In this document: positions 34,418-43,937 of the stretch, piece by piece
Layout of the letters: every line of letters starts with the position of its first letter
How positions within the stretch are numbered: the first letter of the stretch is position 1
From: Chryseobacterium aquaeductus
GTDB lineage: Bacteria > Bacteroidota > Bacteroidia > Flavobacteriales > Weeksellaceae
Direction of reading: 5' to 3'
Assembly: GCF_905175375.1 (NCBI RefSeq)
Contig: NZ_CAJIMS010000001.1
Location: 1,488,001 to 1,552,000 of the forward strand
Length of the DNA: 64,000 bases
Position numbers and translations under genes: made by a program
Notes under the pieces: model-generated
What the model saw: the letters and a program-made list of their open reading frames with translations, nothing else
Told to the model about the DNA's origin: nothing
The model's database searches: none

Positions 34418-35179
34418 TTATATTTTATCTTTTACCCAATTGTAAAGAATTTCGTTGAATTCATCGGGTTTTTCCATCATCGCTGCGTGACCGCATTTAT
34501 CAATCCAGAAAAGATCTGAATTTGGGATAAATTTATGCATATCAATCGCAACTTCAGGAGGTGTTACATTGTCTTGTTTCCCCCAAATCAAGCAAGTCGG
34601 GCGTACGATTTTTGGAAGATCATTCAACATATTGTGTTTAATGGCGCTTCTTGCAAGCATTACGGTTTTTATTCCTTTCATTCTGTCATTCACAACACTG
34701 AAGACTTCATTTACTAAATCTTCAGTTGCAACGGCTGGGTCATAGAAAACTTCTTCTGCTTTCTTTCTGATATAAGAACGGTCGTTTTTTCTGGGGAAAC
34801 TGTCGCCAAATGCTCTTTCGTACAAACCGGAACTTCCCGTAAGAACCAGATTTTGTACTAAGTCTGGTCTTGCAAGCGTAAGAATAAGCCCTACGTGACC
34901 ACCCATAGAATTTCCTACAATGGTTACGGGCTTGCCTATTTCGCTTTCAATAAATTTAATAACGTATTTGGCGATTGTAGTAAGGTTGGTATTGAGTACC
35001 GGCAAATCATAGATCGGGAGCTGAGGTACGTAGACCTTGAAACCTCTCTCTGAAAAAAAATTTACCATCTTATCAAAATTACTCAACCCACCCATCAGAC
35101 CGTGCAAAAGCACCAACGGATGTCCTTCTCCAGCTTCAATGAAGGTATATTTCTTATCTTTTTTTGTACTAAATATCAT
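34418..35179 (-). CDS. Alpha/beta hydrolase
   Basis: A 253-residue alpha/beta-hydrolase-fold protein. The oxyanion region is LLHGLMGG (near 25-32), nucleophile Ser in GNSMGG (near residue 92), acid Asp in LIWGKQDNVTPP and catalytic His in CGHAAMMEKPDEF. The lid segment differs from well-known subfamilies, so the substrate cannot be given. It has no signal peptide. The promoter region is shared with mraZ, transcribed in the other direction. Confidence 0.88.
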   Translation of the reverse strand: MIFSTKKDKKYTFIEAGEGHPLVLLHGLMGGLSNFDKMVNFFSERGFKVYVPQLPIYDLPVLNTNLTTIAKYVIKFIESEIGKPVTIVGNSMGGHVGLILTLARPDLVQNLVLTGSSGLYERAFGDSFPRKNDRSYIRKKAEEVFYDPAVATEDLVNEVFSVVNDRMKGIKTVMLARSAIKHNMLNDLPKIVRPTCLIWGKQDNVTPPEVAIDMHKFIPNSDLFWIDKCGHAAMMEKPDEFNEILYNWVKDKI

Positions 35180-35404
35180 AAAATCGCTTTAATAAAGCAT
35201 TGCAAAAATACAAATTATACACCAAAAATTTTTTAATCTCTCTAATTTAAAATAAATATAATATAATAAAGCTTTTCCTACTATTTTTTTTGAAAATCTT
35301 TTTATTACTCAATGAATAATAAGGTGTGTAACTGTTTTTATATCAAATATTTAATGCCTTTTTTTATTTGCTTAGGTAAAACTTATTAACATTGAGTCAA
35401 AAAG

Positions 35405-35428
35405 TGGGAAAAAGTGGGAGCTTTTGGA
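35405..35428 (+). promoter_or_regulatory. MraZ-box operator (three repeats, 10-bp period)
   Basis: TGGG at 35405, TGGG at 35415 and TGGA at 35425 follow each other at exactly 10 bp. MraZ is known in Escherichia coli to bind TGGGN repeats separated by 5 nt (period 10) upstream of its own operon. The boxes end 11 bp before the -7 element, so bound MraZ would block RNA polymerase. Confidence 0.75.
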
Positions 35429-35438
35429 AAAATTTGTA

Positions 35439-35446
35439 TAATTTTG
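35439..35446 (+). promoter_or_regulatory. -7 element of the dcw cluster
   Basis: TAATTTTG fits TAnnTTTG and ends only 6 bp before the mraZ ATG at 35453, so the message may be leaderless or nearly so. Confidence 0.6.
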
Positions 35447-35452
35447 TCCCAA

Positions 35453-35911
35453 ATGAGAAATTTCATTGGAACATACGAGTGCAAAATAGACGACAAAGGT
35501 CGCCTGAAAGTGCCTTCATCGCTGACCAAGCAGATGGAGAACTTTGAGGATAAAACCTTTGTGGTAAAGCGTTCTGTGTTTCAACCGTGTCTCGAAGTTT
35601 ATCCTATGAAATCGTGGGATAAACTCATGGAAAAAGTAAATAAACTAAACAGATTCATTAAAAAGAATGCTGATTTCATCAGAATGTTTACTGCAGGAGT
35701 AAAAACTGTGGAGATAGACAGCGCCGGAAGACTGCAGATTTCAAAAGATCTTACGCATTATGCGAATCTTACGAAAGATATTGTAGTTACCAGTGCGGGC
35801 GAGCTTTTCGAAATTTGGGACAAAGATGCTTATGAAAAGGTAATCACAACCAACGAAGAAGATTTTGCCAGTCTTGCAGAAGATGTAATGGGTGATTTTG
35901 GTGAAGAATAA
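35453..35911 (+). CDS. mraZ: Transcriptional regulator/division protein MraZ
   Basis: A 152-residue protein with two SpoVT/AbrB-like MraZ domains: FIGTYECKIDDKGRLKVPSSL (1st) and TVEIDSAGRLQISKDLTHYA (2nd). MraZ is a ring-forming DNA-binding repressor of its own dcw operon. I chose the ATG at 35453; an earlier in-frame start at 35414 would lie within the operator. It is 16 bp upstream of rsmH. Confidence 0.94.
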   Translation: MRNFIGTYECKIDDKGRLKVPSSLTKQMENFEDKTFVVKRSVFQPCLEVYPMKSWDKLMEKVNKLNRFIKKNADFIRMFTAGVKTVEIDSAGRLQISKDLTHYANLTKDIVVTSAGELFEIWDKDAYEKVITTNEEDFASLAEDVMGDFGEE

Positions 35912-35927
35912 TTTTAAAACATCACAA

Positions 35928-36827
35928 ATGAGCGTATATCACAACCCCGTTTTATTGAAGCAAAGTGTGGATGATTTGGTGACAAATCCTGACGGAATAT
36001 TTGTGGACTGCACATTTGGTGGCGGAGGGCATTCAAGAGAAATTTTAGACAGACTTTCTGATAAAGGTAAATTATATGCTTTTGATCAGGATTTAGATGC
36101 TCTGAAAAATAACATTGATGATCCGAAGTTTACGTTGATCAATCAAAATTTCAGGTTTTTAGAAAATTCATTGTTGGCGTATGGTGTTTCTAAGGTTGAT
36201 GGCGTTCTGGCAGATCTTGGTGTTTCTTCTCATCAATTCGATGAGGCTGCAAGAGGTTTTTCGACGAGAAATAATGCTCCGCTGGATATGAGAATGAATG
36301 TGATGCAAAGTATGGATGCCAAAAAAGTAATCAACGACTATGAAGAAGATGCTTTAGCAGATATTTTTTATTACTACGGAGAATTGAGAGAAGCTAGAAA
36401 ATTAGCAAGAGATATTGTACATCACAGAAAAATAAAGAGCATCAATACAACGGAAGATCTGAAAAAATTATTCAGCTTTCTTCCGTCGCATAAAGTGAAT
36501 AAATTTTATGCACAGCTTTTTCAGGCAATAAGAATTGAGGTGAATCAAGAGCTTGAAGTTTTAAAAGAAATGCTGGTACAGGCTTACAATGTTTTAAAAC
36601 CGGGAGGAAGATTAGTAGTGATTTCTTATCATTCTTTAGAAGATCGTTTGGTGAAAAGATTTCTGAAAAACGGAATGTTTGAAGGAGAACCACAACGTGA
36701 TATCTACGGAAATTACGAAAAAGCATTTGAATTGGTAAAAAGCAAAGCAATCATTCCTGATGATAAAGAAATTGAAGAAAACTCAAGGGCAAGAAGTGCT
36801 AAAATGAGAACAGGAATAAAATTGTAA
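35928..36827 (+). CDS. rsmH: 16S rRNA (cytosine(1402)-N(4))-methyltransferase
   Basis: A 299-residue RsmH (MraW). SAM-binding FVDCTFGGGGHSREIL near residue 25, ADLGVSSHQFDEAARGFS, PLDMRMN, and the C-terminal VISYHSLEDRLVKRFLK are diagnostic. It modifies C1402 in the decoding centre. I chose the ATG at 35928 giving MSVYHNPVLLKQSVDDL; the longer in-frame start overlaps mraZ. Confidence 0.96.
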   Translation: MSVYHNPVLLKQSVDDLVTNPDGIFVDCTFGGGGHSREILDRLSDKGKLYAFDQDLDALKNNIDDPKFTLINQNFRFLENSLLAYGVSKVDGVLADLGVSSHQFDEAARGFSTRNNAPLDMRMNVMQSMDAKKVINDYEEDALADIFYYYGELREARKLARDIVHHRKIKSINTTEDLKKLFSFLPSHKVNKFYAQLFQAIRIEVNQELEVLKEMLVQAYNVLKPGGRLVVISYHSLEDRLVKRFLKNGMFEGEPQRDIYGNYEKAFELVKSKAIIPDDKEIEENSRARSAKMRTGIKL

Positions 36828-36926
36828 AAGTGAATTGTGAGTTGTTAATTTTAAAATTGACTATTGACAAACGAAGTGAATTGACTTGAAAGAAAATTAA
36901 CAATAAAAATAAATCAGACAAAGTCT

Positions 36927-37292
36927 GTGGCTAGAAAACCAACATATCGTCCTCAGAAAAAACTCACTTTTATAGATATTATAAAAGGGAATTTCTTGAA
37001 TCGTGATGAGTTAAAAACCCATTACAAGTTTTTCTTGTTAATCTTTGTTTTGATGATGGGTATGATTTATTCTAACCATTTGGTGAACAAAAAAATTAAA
37101 ATTGTAAATGCTTTAAAAGAGCAAACGGAAGAATTTAAATCAAGAAATGCTTATGCCCAAAGCAAACTCATTAAAGTAAAAATGGAATCGGAATTGGGAA
37201 AACAGGTTGCTGCAGACTCATTAATGACTTTAGAAAGTCATCCTCATAAACTTTTAATAAAACTAGACAGTACAGATGCAAAAGCAAAGTGA
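36927..37292 (+). CDS. FtsL-like cell division protein
   Basis: A 121-residue bitopic protein. A basic cytoplasmic N-terminus (MARKPTYRPQKKL) precedes one membrane helix (FFLLIFVLMMGMIYSNHLV, about 37-55) and a periplasmic coiled coil (KIKIVNALKEQTEEFKSRN). Position between rsmH and ftsI and this topology match FtsL, which joins FtsQ and FtsB to activate FtsWI. It starts with GTG at 36927 and overlaps ftsI by 17 nt. Confidence 0.82.
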   Translation: MARKPTYRPQKKLTFIDIIKGNFLNRDELKTHYKFFLLIFVLMMGMIYSNHLVNKKIKIVNALKEQTEEFKSRNAYAQSKLIKVKMESELGKQVAADSLMTLESHPHKLLIKLDSTDAKAK

Positions 37293-39267
37293 ATATGACA
37301 ACAAGCGTAAAAAAACGTTAAGATGGGGCTACCTCTTTGCGGTGGGCGCGCTGTGTCTGTTTGTGCTTTTCATTGCAAGAATCGTGGTTCTTCAAAATAC
37401 CAATGTTCAGGAGATAAAAGACGATTATATCAACAATAATTATCGTACAGCTACTTTGAAAGCTGCCAGAGGAAATCTTTATGCCTCTGATGGTTCTATT
37501 TTGGCAACTACGGTCATGCGCTATGATGTGTATCTTGATTTTAAAACGATTAAAGACACCGTTTACAGCAACAATATTGGTCCTCTTACAGATTCTTTAA
37601 GCAAAATGTTCGGAAAGTCCAGAGCTGAATTCAGAAAAAGATTTGATGAGCAGAAAAAGAAGAAAAATCAATATTATTCTTTGGTTAAGGGATTAGATTT
37701 TGATCAGTACGACAGACTAAGAAAGTTTCCCATATTCAAAAGGGGTAAAAACAAAGGAGGTTTTATCATCGATAGAAACTACAAAAGAGAATTGGCAACT
37801 TCCGAAATTGGATCAGGTACGATAGGAATTGATAATGGTGTCACAAAAGCAGGTCTGGAAGGCGCTTTCTCAAAATATTTGACAGGAACAAACGGAGAAC
37901 GACTGGAGCAAAGAGTAAACTCGTCACAATGGAAACCAATTGATTTCTGGAAAGTTAAAGAACCAACGGACGGCCAGGATGTTTACACTACTTTGGATCT
38001 TCGAATTCAGGATATTGCGCACTCAGCTTTAGAAAAACAACTCATCAATTTTGAAGCAGAACACGGAACGGTTATCGTAATGGAAGTGGCAACCGGAAAA
38101 GTTCGCGCTTTGGTTAATTTAAGACAAACTGAGCCTGGAGTTTATGAAGATGCCTACAATTATGCTTTAAAAGATAATATAGAACCCGGATCTACTTTCA
38201 AAACAATTTCGCTTTTGGCAGCGATGGATGATGGTTTTATCGATGAAAATACAACAGTAAACGTAGGAAACGGTATCTGGACGTATGCGAAACAACGTAT
38301 TTCAGATGGTCATGGCGGTGGAACTTATGAGATCAGTGATGTTTTGGCTAAATCCAGCAACGTAGGAACGGCAAAATTAATTACAAAATATTACGCAGAA
38401 AAACCGGAGATTTTTCTTGATCATTTAAGAAGATGGAAGTTATTCGATAAAATGGAGATCGAACTTCCGGGAATTACAAAACCGAGAATTTTGACTCCAA
38501 AAAGTAAGTCATGGAACGCAGCAACTTTGGCTTCAATTTCTTACGGCTATGCGACCAATATTAATTTACTTCAATTGACGACTTTCTATAATGGAATTGC
38601 CAATAAAGGAAAAATGCTGAAGCCTCTTTTCATTGATAAAATCATGAAAGATGGAAAAACAGTTTTTGAAGCAAAAGAAGAAATTATCGTAAAGAAAATG
38701 GCTTCTGATAAAGCTATTCAGATGATGACAAGTGCTTTGACGAAAGCTGTTGAAAAAGGAACGGGAAGAAGTATTTTCACACCCAATCTGAAAATGGCAG
38801 GAAAAACAGGAACGGCAAGATTTGAATACTGGTTGCCTGGTCCGATGAAGTACAGGGCTTCATTTGCAGGATTTTATCCGGCTGATAACCCGAAATATAC
38901 TTGCTATGTGATGATCAGTGAGCCCAACGTTTCTAAAGGATTTTACGGTGGAACGGTGTCTGCGCCGGTTTTTAAAGAAATCGCAGGAAAAACTTTTCTG
39001 AAAACGCCTCAGAATATTGAAAAAGAAATGCTTGTAGACAGAAAGGTCAATCTGAATAAAATGGTTGAGCCGAATGTAAAAGTAGCTGTAAAAAACAAAC
39101 AAATGCCTAGTGTAGTAGGATTGATCGGTAAAAACATCATTCCACAATTGGAAAATTTAGGTTATCGAGTAGATTTTAAAGGAGTTGGAAGAATAAAAGA
39201 ACAATTTCCTCTCGAAGGTACCATAATTAGTAAAAATCAGAGAATTTATTTGTCTCTGCAAAATTAG
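37276..39267 (+). CDS. ftsI: Septal peptidoglycan transpeptidase FtsI/PBP3 with PASTA domain
   Basis: A 663-residue class B penicillin-binding protein. One N-terminal membrane helix (LFAVGALCLFVLFIARIVV, about 20-38), a dimerisation/pedestal domain, then the transpeptidase with SxxK active site EPGSTFKTIS (near 305), SxN in AKSSNVGTA and KTGT in AGKTGTARF. A single PASTA domain (MPSVVGLIGKNIIPQLENLG) ends the protein, which is usual in Bacteroidota. It crosslinks septal peptidoglycan together with FtsW. Confidence 0.95.
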   Translation: MQKQSEYDNKRKKTLRWGYLFAVGALCLFVLFIARIVVLQNTNVQEIKDDYINNNYRTATLKAARGNLYASDGSILATTVMRYDVYLDFKTIKDTVYSNNIGPLTDSLSKMFGKSRAEFRKRFDEQKKKKNQYYSLVKGLDFDQYDRLRKFPIFKRGKNKGGFIIDRNYKRELATSEIGSGTIGIDNGVTKAGLEGAFSKYLTGTNGERLEQRVNSSQWKPIDFWKVKEPTDGQDVYTTLDLRIQDIAHSALEKQLINFEAEHGTVIVMEVATGKVRALVNLRQTEPGVYEDAYNYALKDNIEPGSTFKTISLLAAMDDGFIDENTTVNVGNGIWTYAKQRISDGHGGGTYEISDVLAKSSNVGTAKLITKYYAEKPEIFLDHLRRWKLFDKMEIELPGITKPRILTPKSKSWNAATLASISYGYATNINLLQLTTFYNGIANKGKMLKPLFIDKIMKDGKTVFEAKEEIIVKKMASDKAIQMMTSALTKAVEKGTGRSIFTPNLKMAGKTGTARFEYWLPGPMKYRASFAGFYPADNPKYTCYVMISEPNVSKGFYGGTVSAPVFKEIAGKTFLKTPQNIEKEMLVDRKVNLNKMVEPNVKVAVKNKQMPSVVGLIGKNIIPQLENLGYRVDFKGVGRIKEQFPLEGTIISKNQRIYLSLQN

Positions 39268-39360
39268 AAAAAAGTCTGTAAGGGACGACCTAATAAAAAA
39301 TAGAATGGAAATCCTATTAAAATAAACGGTCATAAAAATAAAATAAACCGCATCAAAGAA

Positions 39361-40821
39361 ATGCAATTAGTTGAATTATTAAATAGAATTCCAATAATAG
39401 AAATTCACGGTGAAAACAACCGTGAGGTTTCCGAGCTGGTTTTTGACAGCAGAAAGGTTTCCGAAAACTCTCTTTACATTGCATTGAGAGGAACAGTTGT
39501 GGACGGACATTCATTTATTGCATATTCAATCGAAAAAGGAGCAAAAACAATCGTTTGTGAGGAGCTTCCTGAAAATTTAGATGAAAACATTACTTACATT
39601 AAAGTGAAGGATTCTTCTAAAACTTTAGGACATTTAGCATCCAATTTTTACAGAAATCCTTCTGAAAAATTAAAACTAATCGGCGTTACAGGAACCAACG
39701 GAAAAACTTCTGTTTCGACTTTGCTTTTTGATGTATTTAAAAATTTAGGTTACGATTCGGCTTTACTTTCAACGGTAGAAATCAGAATTGGAGAAAAAAT
39801 TATTCCGGCAACACATACAACTCCGGATGTAATTACCATTAATAAAATTTTGGCTCAAGCTGTTGAGCAAGGCTGCGAATTTGCCTTTATGGAAGTAAGT
39901 TCTCACGGAATTGCCCAAAACAGAATTGAAGGGCTGACTTTCAAAATCGCGGGTTTTACCAATCTTACCCACGACCATTTAGATTACCATAAAACGTTTG
40001 ATGAATATTTAAAAATCAAGAAAAGATTTTTTGATGAGTTAAATGAAAATGCGATCGCCATCACCAATGTTGACGATAAAAACGGAAACGTGATGCTTCA
40101 AAACACGAAGGCTGCAAAAAAGTCTTATGCTTTGAAAACAATGGCAGATTACCACGGAAGAACTTTGGAAGTTGATTTTAACGGAATGCTGTTGAATTTT
40201 AACGGAAAAGAATTCTGGACGACCTTAACAGGAAAATTCAATGTTTACAACTTGCTTTTAGTTTTCGGAATCGCTTCTGAATTGGGTTTTGAACAAGATG
40301 AAATTCTTCAGGCAATCAGCATTTTAAAAAGAGTCAATGGAAGATTTGAAACCTTTAAGTCCGATGGCGGAATTTTCTTCATCGTAGATTATGCACACAC
40401 TCCGGATGCATTAGAAAATGTATTGGACAGCATCAACGACATCAGAACAAAAAACGAAAGACTGATTACGGTTTTCGGTTGCGGAGGCGACCGGGATCAT
40501 TCGAAAAGACCTGAAATGGGAAATATTGCTTCAAAGAAATCAACTTTGGCAATCATCACTTCAGACAATCCAAGAACGGAAGACCCGAATCAGATTATCA
40601 AAGAAATTGAAGCAGGCGTTGAACCTCAAAACTTCAGCAAATATACTTCAATTCCGGACAGAAGAGAAGCCATCAAAATGGCCATAAAGTTCTCTGAACC
40701 TAAAGATATTGTTCTCGTAGCCGGAAAAGGTCACGAAGACTATCAGGAAATCAATGGTGTGAAACATCATTTTGATGATAAAGAAGTCATAAATGAGCTT
40801 TGGAAATTGATGAGTAAGTAA
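39361..40821 (+). CDS. murE: UDP-MurNAc-tripeptide synthetase (meso-DAP-adding)
   Basis: A 486-residue Mur ligase. N-terminal UDP-binding FDSRKVSENSLYIALRG, P-loop GVTGTNGKTSVSTLL (near 110), central HDHLDYHKTFDEY, DYAHTPDALENVL and C-terminal ITSDNPRTEDPN. The DNPR motif marks enzymes adding meso-diaminopimelate. Murein of this organism is therefore probably DAP type. It is followed by a non-dcw four-helix-bundle gene. Confidence 0.96.
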   Translation: MQLVELLNRIPIIEIHGENNREVSELVFDSRKVSENSLYIALRGTVVDGHSFIAYSIEKGAKTIVCEELPENLDENITYIKVKDSSKTLGHLASNFYRNPSEKLKLIGVTGTNGKTSVSTLLFDVFKNLGYDSALLSTVEIRIGEKIIPATHTTPDVITINKILAQAVEQGCEFAFMEVSSHGIAQNRIEGLTFKIAGFTNLTHDHLDYHKTFDEYLKIKKRFFDELNENAIAITNVDDKNGNVMLQNTKAAKKSYALKTMADYHGRTLEVDFNGMLLNFNGKEFWTTLTGKFNVYNLLLVFGIASELGFEQDEILQAISILKRVNGRFETFKSDGGIFFIVDYAHTPDALENVLDSINDIRTKNERLITVFGCGGDRDHSKRPEMGNIASKKSTLAIITSDNPRTEDPNQIIKEIEAGVEPQNFSKYTSIPDRREAIKMAIKFSEPKDIVLVAGKGHEDYQEINGVKHHFDDKEVINELWKLMSK

Positions 40822-40869
40822 GTTTGTTATTTAAAGGTTTAATTGATTTAAAAATTTAAAAATTCAGTG

Positions 40870-41259
40870 ATGACGAAGAATTTTGAAAATTTTCCTGTTT
40901 ACGTTAAAAGTTTAGATTTGATAGAAAAGGCTTATCAATTTCTTAAGAGTAAGGGTTTAGAAAAGGAATTTGAATTTAACAATCAAATTAAAAGAGCAAG
41001 TTTTTCAATATCAAATAATATTGCAGAAGGTTCAGAATATAATAATAACAAACAATTTATTAAATATCTAAAAATTGCAAAAGGCAGTTGTGCAGAAGTA
41101 AGAAGTATGATGATTGTAAGTAAAAGATTAAAATTAGGAGATGAGGAGATGGCAGAAGAAATAATTATTGTCTCAAGAGAAATTTCATCCAATATATCAA
41201 ACTTCGTTAAATATTTAAGTGAAAATATTGAGAAGCCACAATCTTTAAATTTTAAATAA
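40870..41259 (+). CDS. Four-helix bundle protein (23S rRNA intervening-sequence family)
   Basis: A 129-residue protein of the IVS/S23 family: an F-x-x-F-PVYVKSLDLIEKAY start, FEFNNQIKRASFSISNNIAEG near residues 38-58, and KYLKIAKGSCAEVRSMMIVSKRL. Members fold as four-helix bundles resembling the Avd accessory protein of diversity-generating retroelements and are scattered singly in Bacteroidota genomes. Function is unknown. It sits between murE and mraY in the same direction, which is an insertion relative to the usual dcw order. GTG at 40867 precedes ATG. Confidence 0.88.
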   Translation: MTKNFENFPVYVKSLDLIEKAYQFLKSKGLEKEFEFNNQIKRASFSISNNIAEGSEYNNNKQFIKYLKIAKGSCAEVRSMMIVSKRLKLGDEEMAEEIIIVSREISSNISNFVKYLSENIEKPQSLNFK

Positions 41260-41282
41260 ATTAAATTTTTAAATCCAGAGGT

Positions 41283-42524
41283 ATGTTATACTACTTATAC
41301 GAATATCTAACGAGCCAAGGCATCCACATTCCGGGAATGGGAATGTTGAAGTATATCTCATTCCGTGCAGGAATGGCGGTTTTGTTGTCTTTGACGATAG
41401 CGCTTATTTATGGAAAAAGCATTATCAATTACCTGCGAGGAAAACAGATGGGCGAGTTGGTTCGTGATCTTGGATTAGACGGACAAAAACAAAAAGAAGG
41501 AACTCCTACAATGGGAGGCTTCATCATTATTATTGCGACGTTGATTCCTGTTTTGTTATTTACTAGAATTACCAATATTTATATTGTTCTATTGATTGTA
41601 ACAGTAGTTTGGATGGGAGCAATCGGGTTTTTAGATGATTATTTAAAGAAAATTAAGAAAAATAAAGACGGATTAAGCGGAAAATTCAAAATTGTAGGAC
41701 AAGTTGGTTTAGGGCTAATTATCGGAGTTACAATGTATTTCCATCCCGACATTACGGTAAAGAGAAAATATGCAGATACAAAAGTGGTGAATAGAAATAA
41801 TGTAGAGCAAAACTTTATGCCTGCAGAGAAAATCACTGTTTCCACGGTTCCATTTGCTAAAAATAATGAGTTTGATTACAGCGGGATTTTATTTTGGATG
41901 AATGATGAAGATGCTCACGAATGGGCTTGGATTGTTTTTATTCCTATCGTAATTTTCATCGTGACAGCAGTTTCAAACGGAGCCAATATTACCGACGGAA
42001 TTGATGGTCTTGCAGCAGGAACAAGTACGGTTATATTACTGACGTTGGCTTTTTTTACCTACGTTTCCGGAAACATCATTTTTGCAGATTATCTCAACAT
42101 CATGTTCCTCCCAAATATGGGTGAAACCACGATTTTTGTCGTCGCAATGGTGGGAGCTGTTATCGGATTCTTTTGGTACAATACTTATCCTGCTCAGGTT
42201 TTCATGGGGGATACCGGAAGTTTGATGTTGGGTGGTGTCATTGCTGTTTTGGCAGTTATTTTAAGAAAAGAACTAATGATTCCTGTGCTTTGCGGAATTT
42301 TCTTGATAGAAAATGTTTCGGTAATGCTTCAGGTTGTGGTTTTTAAATACAGAAAAAGAAAATTTGGGTTAGAATACGCCCAGAACAATAGATTGTTTAA
42401 AATGTCCCCATTGCATCATCATTATCAGAAGGATGGTTTTCACGAAAGTAAAATCGTCAACAGAATGATCATTATCGGTGTAATGTTAGCAATTGTATGT
42501 CTTATCACATTGAAGATGAGATAG
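41283..42524 (+). CDS. mraY: Phospho-N-acetylmuramoyl-pentapeptide-transferase
   Basis: A 413-residue polytopic enzyme that transfers phospho-MurNAc-pentapeptide to undecaprenyl phosphate (lipid I). Diagnostic strings are [53 protein letters not shown] and the C-terminal [19 protein letters not shown]. It has a roughly 70-residue extra loop after the fourth helix ([12 protein letters not shown] to AHEWAWIVF), as is common in Bacteroidota. Confidence 0.96.
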   Translation: MLYYLYEYLTSQGIHIPGMGMLKYISFRAGMAVLLSLTIALIYGKSIINYLRGKQMGELVRDLGLDGQKQKEGTPTMGGFIIIIATLIPVLLFTRITNIYIVLLIVTVVWMGAIGFLDDYLKKIKKNKDGLSGKFKIVGQVGLGLIIGVTMYFHPDITVKRKYADTKVVNRNNVEQNFMPAEKITVSTVPFAKNNEFDYSGILFWMNDEDAHEWAWIVFIPIVIFIVTAVSNGANITDGIDGLAAGTSTVILLTLAFFTYVSGNIIFADYLNIMFLPNMGETTIFVVAMVGAVIGFFWYNTYPAQVFMGDTGSLMLGGVIAVLAVILRKELMIPVLCGIFLIENVSVMLQVVVFKYRKRKFGLEYAQNNRLFKMSPLHHHYQKDGFHESKIVNRMIIIGVMLAIVCLITLKMR

Positions 42525-42579
42525 AATAGCAGTAAGTGATAAGCGTAAAGCTTAAAGCCTAATGCATAAAGCAAATTAT

Positions 42580-43926
42580 ATGAAAATAGTTGTTTTAGGA
42601 GGTGGAGAAAGCGGTTGTGGTGCTGCTTATTTGGCTAAAAAGAAAGGTTTGGAAGTGTTTCTTTCAGACAAAGGTGCCATTAAGGATAACTACAAGCAGT
42701 TTCTTACAGAGAATGAAATTGATTTTGAAGAAGGAAAACACGATGAAGAGAGAATCTTAAGCGCAGACTGGATCGTAAAAAGCCCGGGAATTCCGAAAAA
42801 GGCAGATATAATCCACAAAATTCACATGAAGGGAATCAGAATTTCTTCGGAAATAGAATTTGCTTCAGAATTTACCAACGCAAAGATTATCGCCATCACC
42901 GGAAGCAACGGAAAGACGACGACAACGTCTTTGATCTATTACATTCTGAAAAGTGACGGAATGAATGTAGGTTTGGGCGGAAACATTGGTTACAGTTTTG
43001 CAAAGCAGGTAGCAGATGAGAATCATGAATATTATGTATTAGAAGTAAGTTCTTTCCAATTGGATGATATTCAGAATTTCAGACCGTATATTTCTTTGTT
43101 GTTGAATCTTTCAAAGGATCATCTGGATCAGTACAATTACAACTATGAAGAATATGCTTTAGCAAAATTCAGAATAGCTGAAAATCAAGAGAATGACAAT
43201 TTTTTCATCTATAATAAAGATGATGAAATGAGTAAAAGTATTCTTGAAAAATTTGAAATAAAAGCGAAGATGATTCCTTTTTCAACTAAAGAAAAACTGA
43301 ATGAAGGAGGTTTTATTGATGATGAAGAATTGATTGTAAAACTTAAAGATAAATTCTCTATGAAATTGGAAGAATTGTCTTTAATGGGAAATCATAATGT
43401 TGCCAACAGTTTAGCGGCATCTATTGCCGGTAAAATATTGGAAATCAATAATGAAAGCATCAGGAATTCATTGATGACATTTCAGGCAGTTGAGCACAGA
43501 CTAGAATTGGTTACTGAGATTGAAGGTGTAAAATTCATCAACGACAGCAAAGCAACCAACGTCAACGCAACATATTACGCGTTAGAAAGCATGAAAACTC
43601 CGACTGTTTGGATTGTTGGCGGACAAGATAAAGGAAATGATTACTCCGAAATTGAGGATTTGGTTAAAAGAAAAGTTAAGGCAATTATTTGCCTGGGGCT
43701 AGACAATCAAAAAATAGTAGACTTTTTTAAAGATAAAAAAGATTTTATATATGATACTTCCAGCATGGAAGAAGCGGTGAAAATTTCAAAATCATTAGCC
43801 AAAAACGGCGATACAGTTTTGTTGTCACCTTGTTGCGCAAGCTTCGATTTGTTTAAAAATTACGAAGACCGAGGCAACCAGTTTAAAGAACAAGTTTTAA
43901 AAGTAACAGCTAATAGCAACAGCTAA
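42580..43926 (+). CDS. murD: UDP-MurNAc-L-alanine:D-glutamate ligase
   Basis: A 448-residue Mur ligase: N-terminal IVVLGGGESGCGAAYLAKKKG, P-loop ITGSNGKTTTTSLIYYIL, SSFQLDDIQNFRPY, LSKDHLDQYNYNYEEYA, NDSKATNVNATYYAL and C-terminal LSPCCASFDLFKNYEDRGNQF. The last codons and the stop fall in a 13-nt tandem repeat (43905-43930). I prefer the ATG at 42580; an in-frame ATG at 42562 adds six residues. Confidence 0.95.
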   Translation: MKIVVLGGGESGCGAAYLAKKKGLEVFLSDKGAIKDNYKQFLTENEIDFEEGKHDEERILSADWIVKSPGIPKKADIIHKIHMKGIRISSEIEFASEFTNAKIIAITGSNGKTTTTSLIYYILKSDGMNVGLGGNIGYSFAKQVADENHEYYVLEVSSFQLDDIQNFRPYISLLLNLSKDHLDQYNYNYEEYALAKFRIAENQENDNFFIYNKDDEMSKSILEKFEIKAKMIPFSTKEKLNEGGFIDDEELIVKLKDKFSMKLEELSLMGNHNVANSLAASIAGKILEINNESIRNSLMTFQAVEHRLELVTEIEGVKFINDSKATNVNATYYALESMKTPTVWIVGGQDKGNDYSEIEDLVKRKVKAIICLGLDNQKIVDFFKDKKDFIYDTSSMEEAVKISKSLAKNGDTVLLSPCCASFDLFKNYEDRGNQFKEQVLKVTANSNS

Positions 43927-43930
43927 AAGC
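43905..43930 (+). repeat. 13-nt tandem repeat spanning the murD stop codon
   Basis: AACAGCTAATAGC (43905-43917) and AACAGCTAAAAGC (43918-43930) are adjacent copies with one difference. The first copy is coding; the second supplies the TAA stop. Confidence 0.7.
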
Positions 43931-43937
43931 CAGCAAT

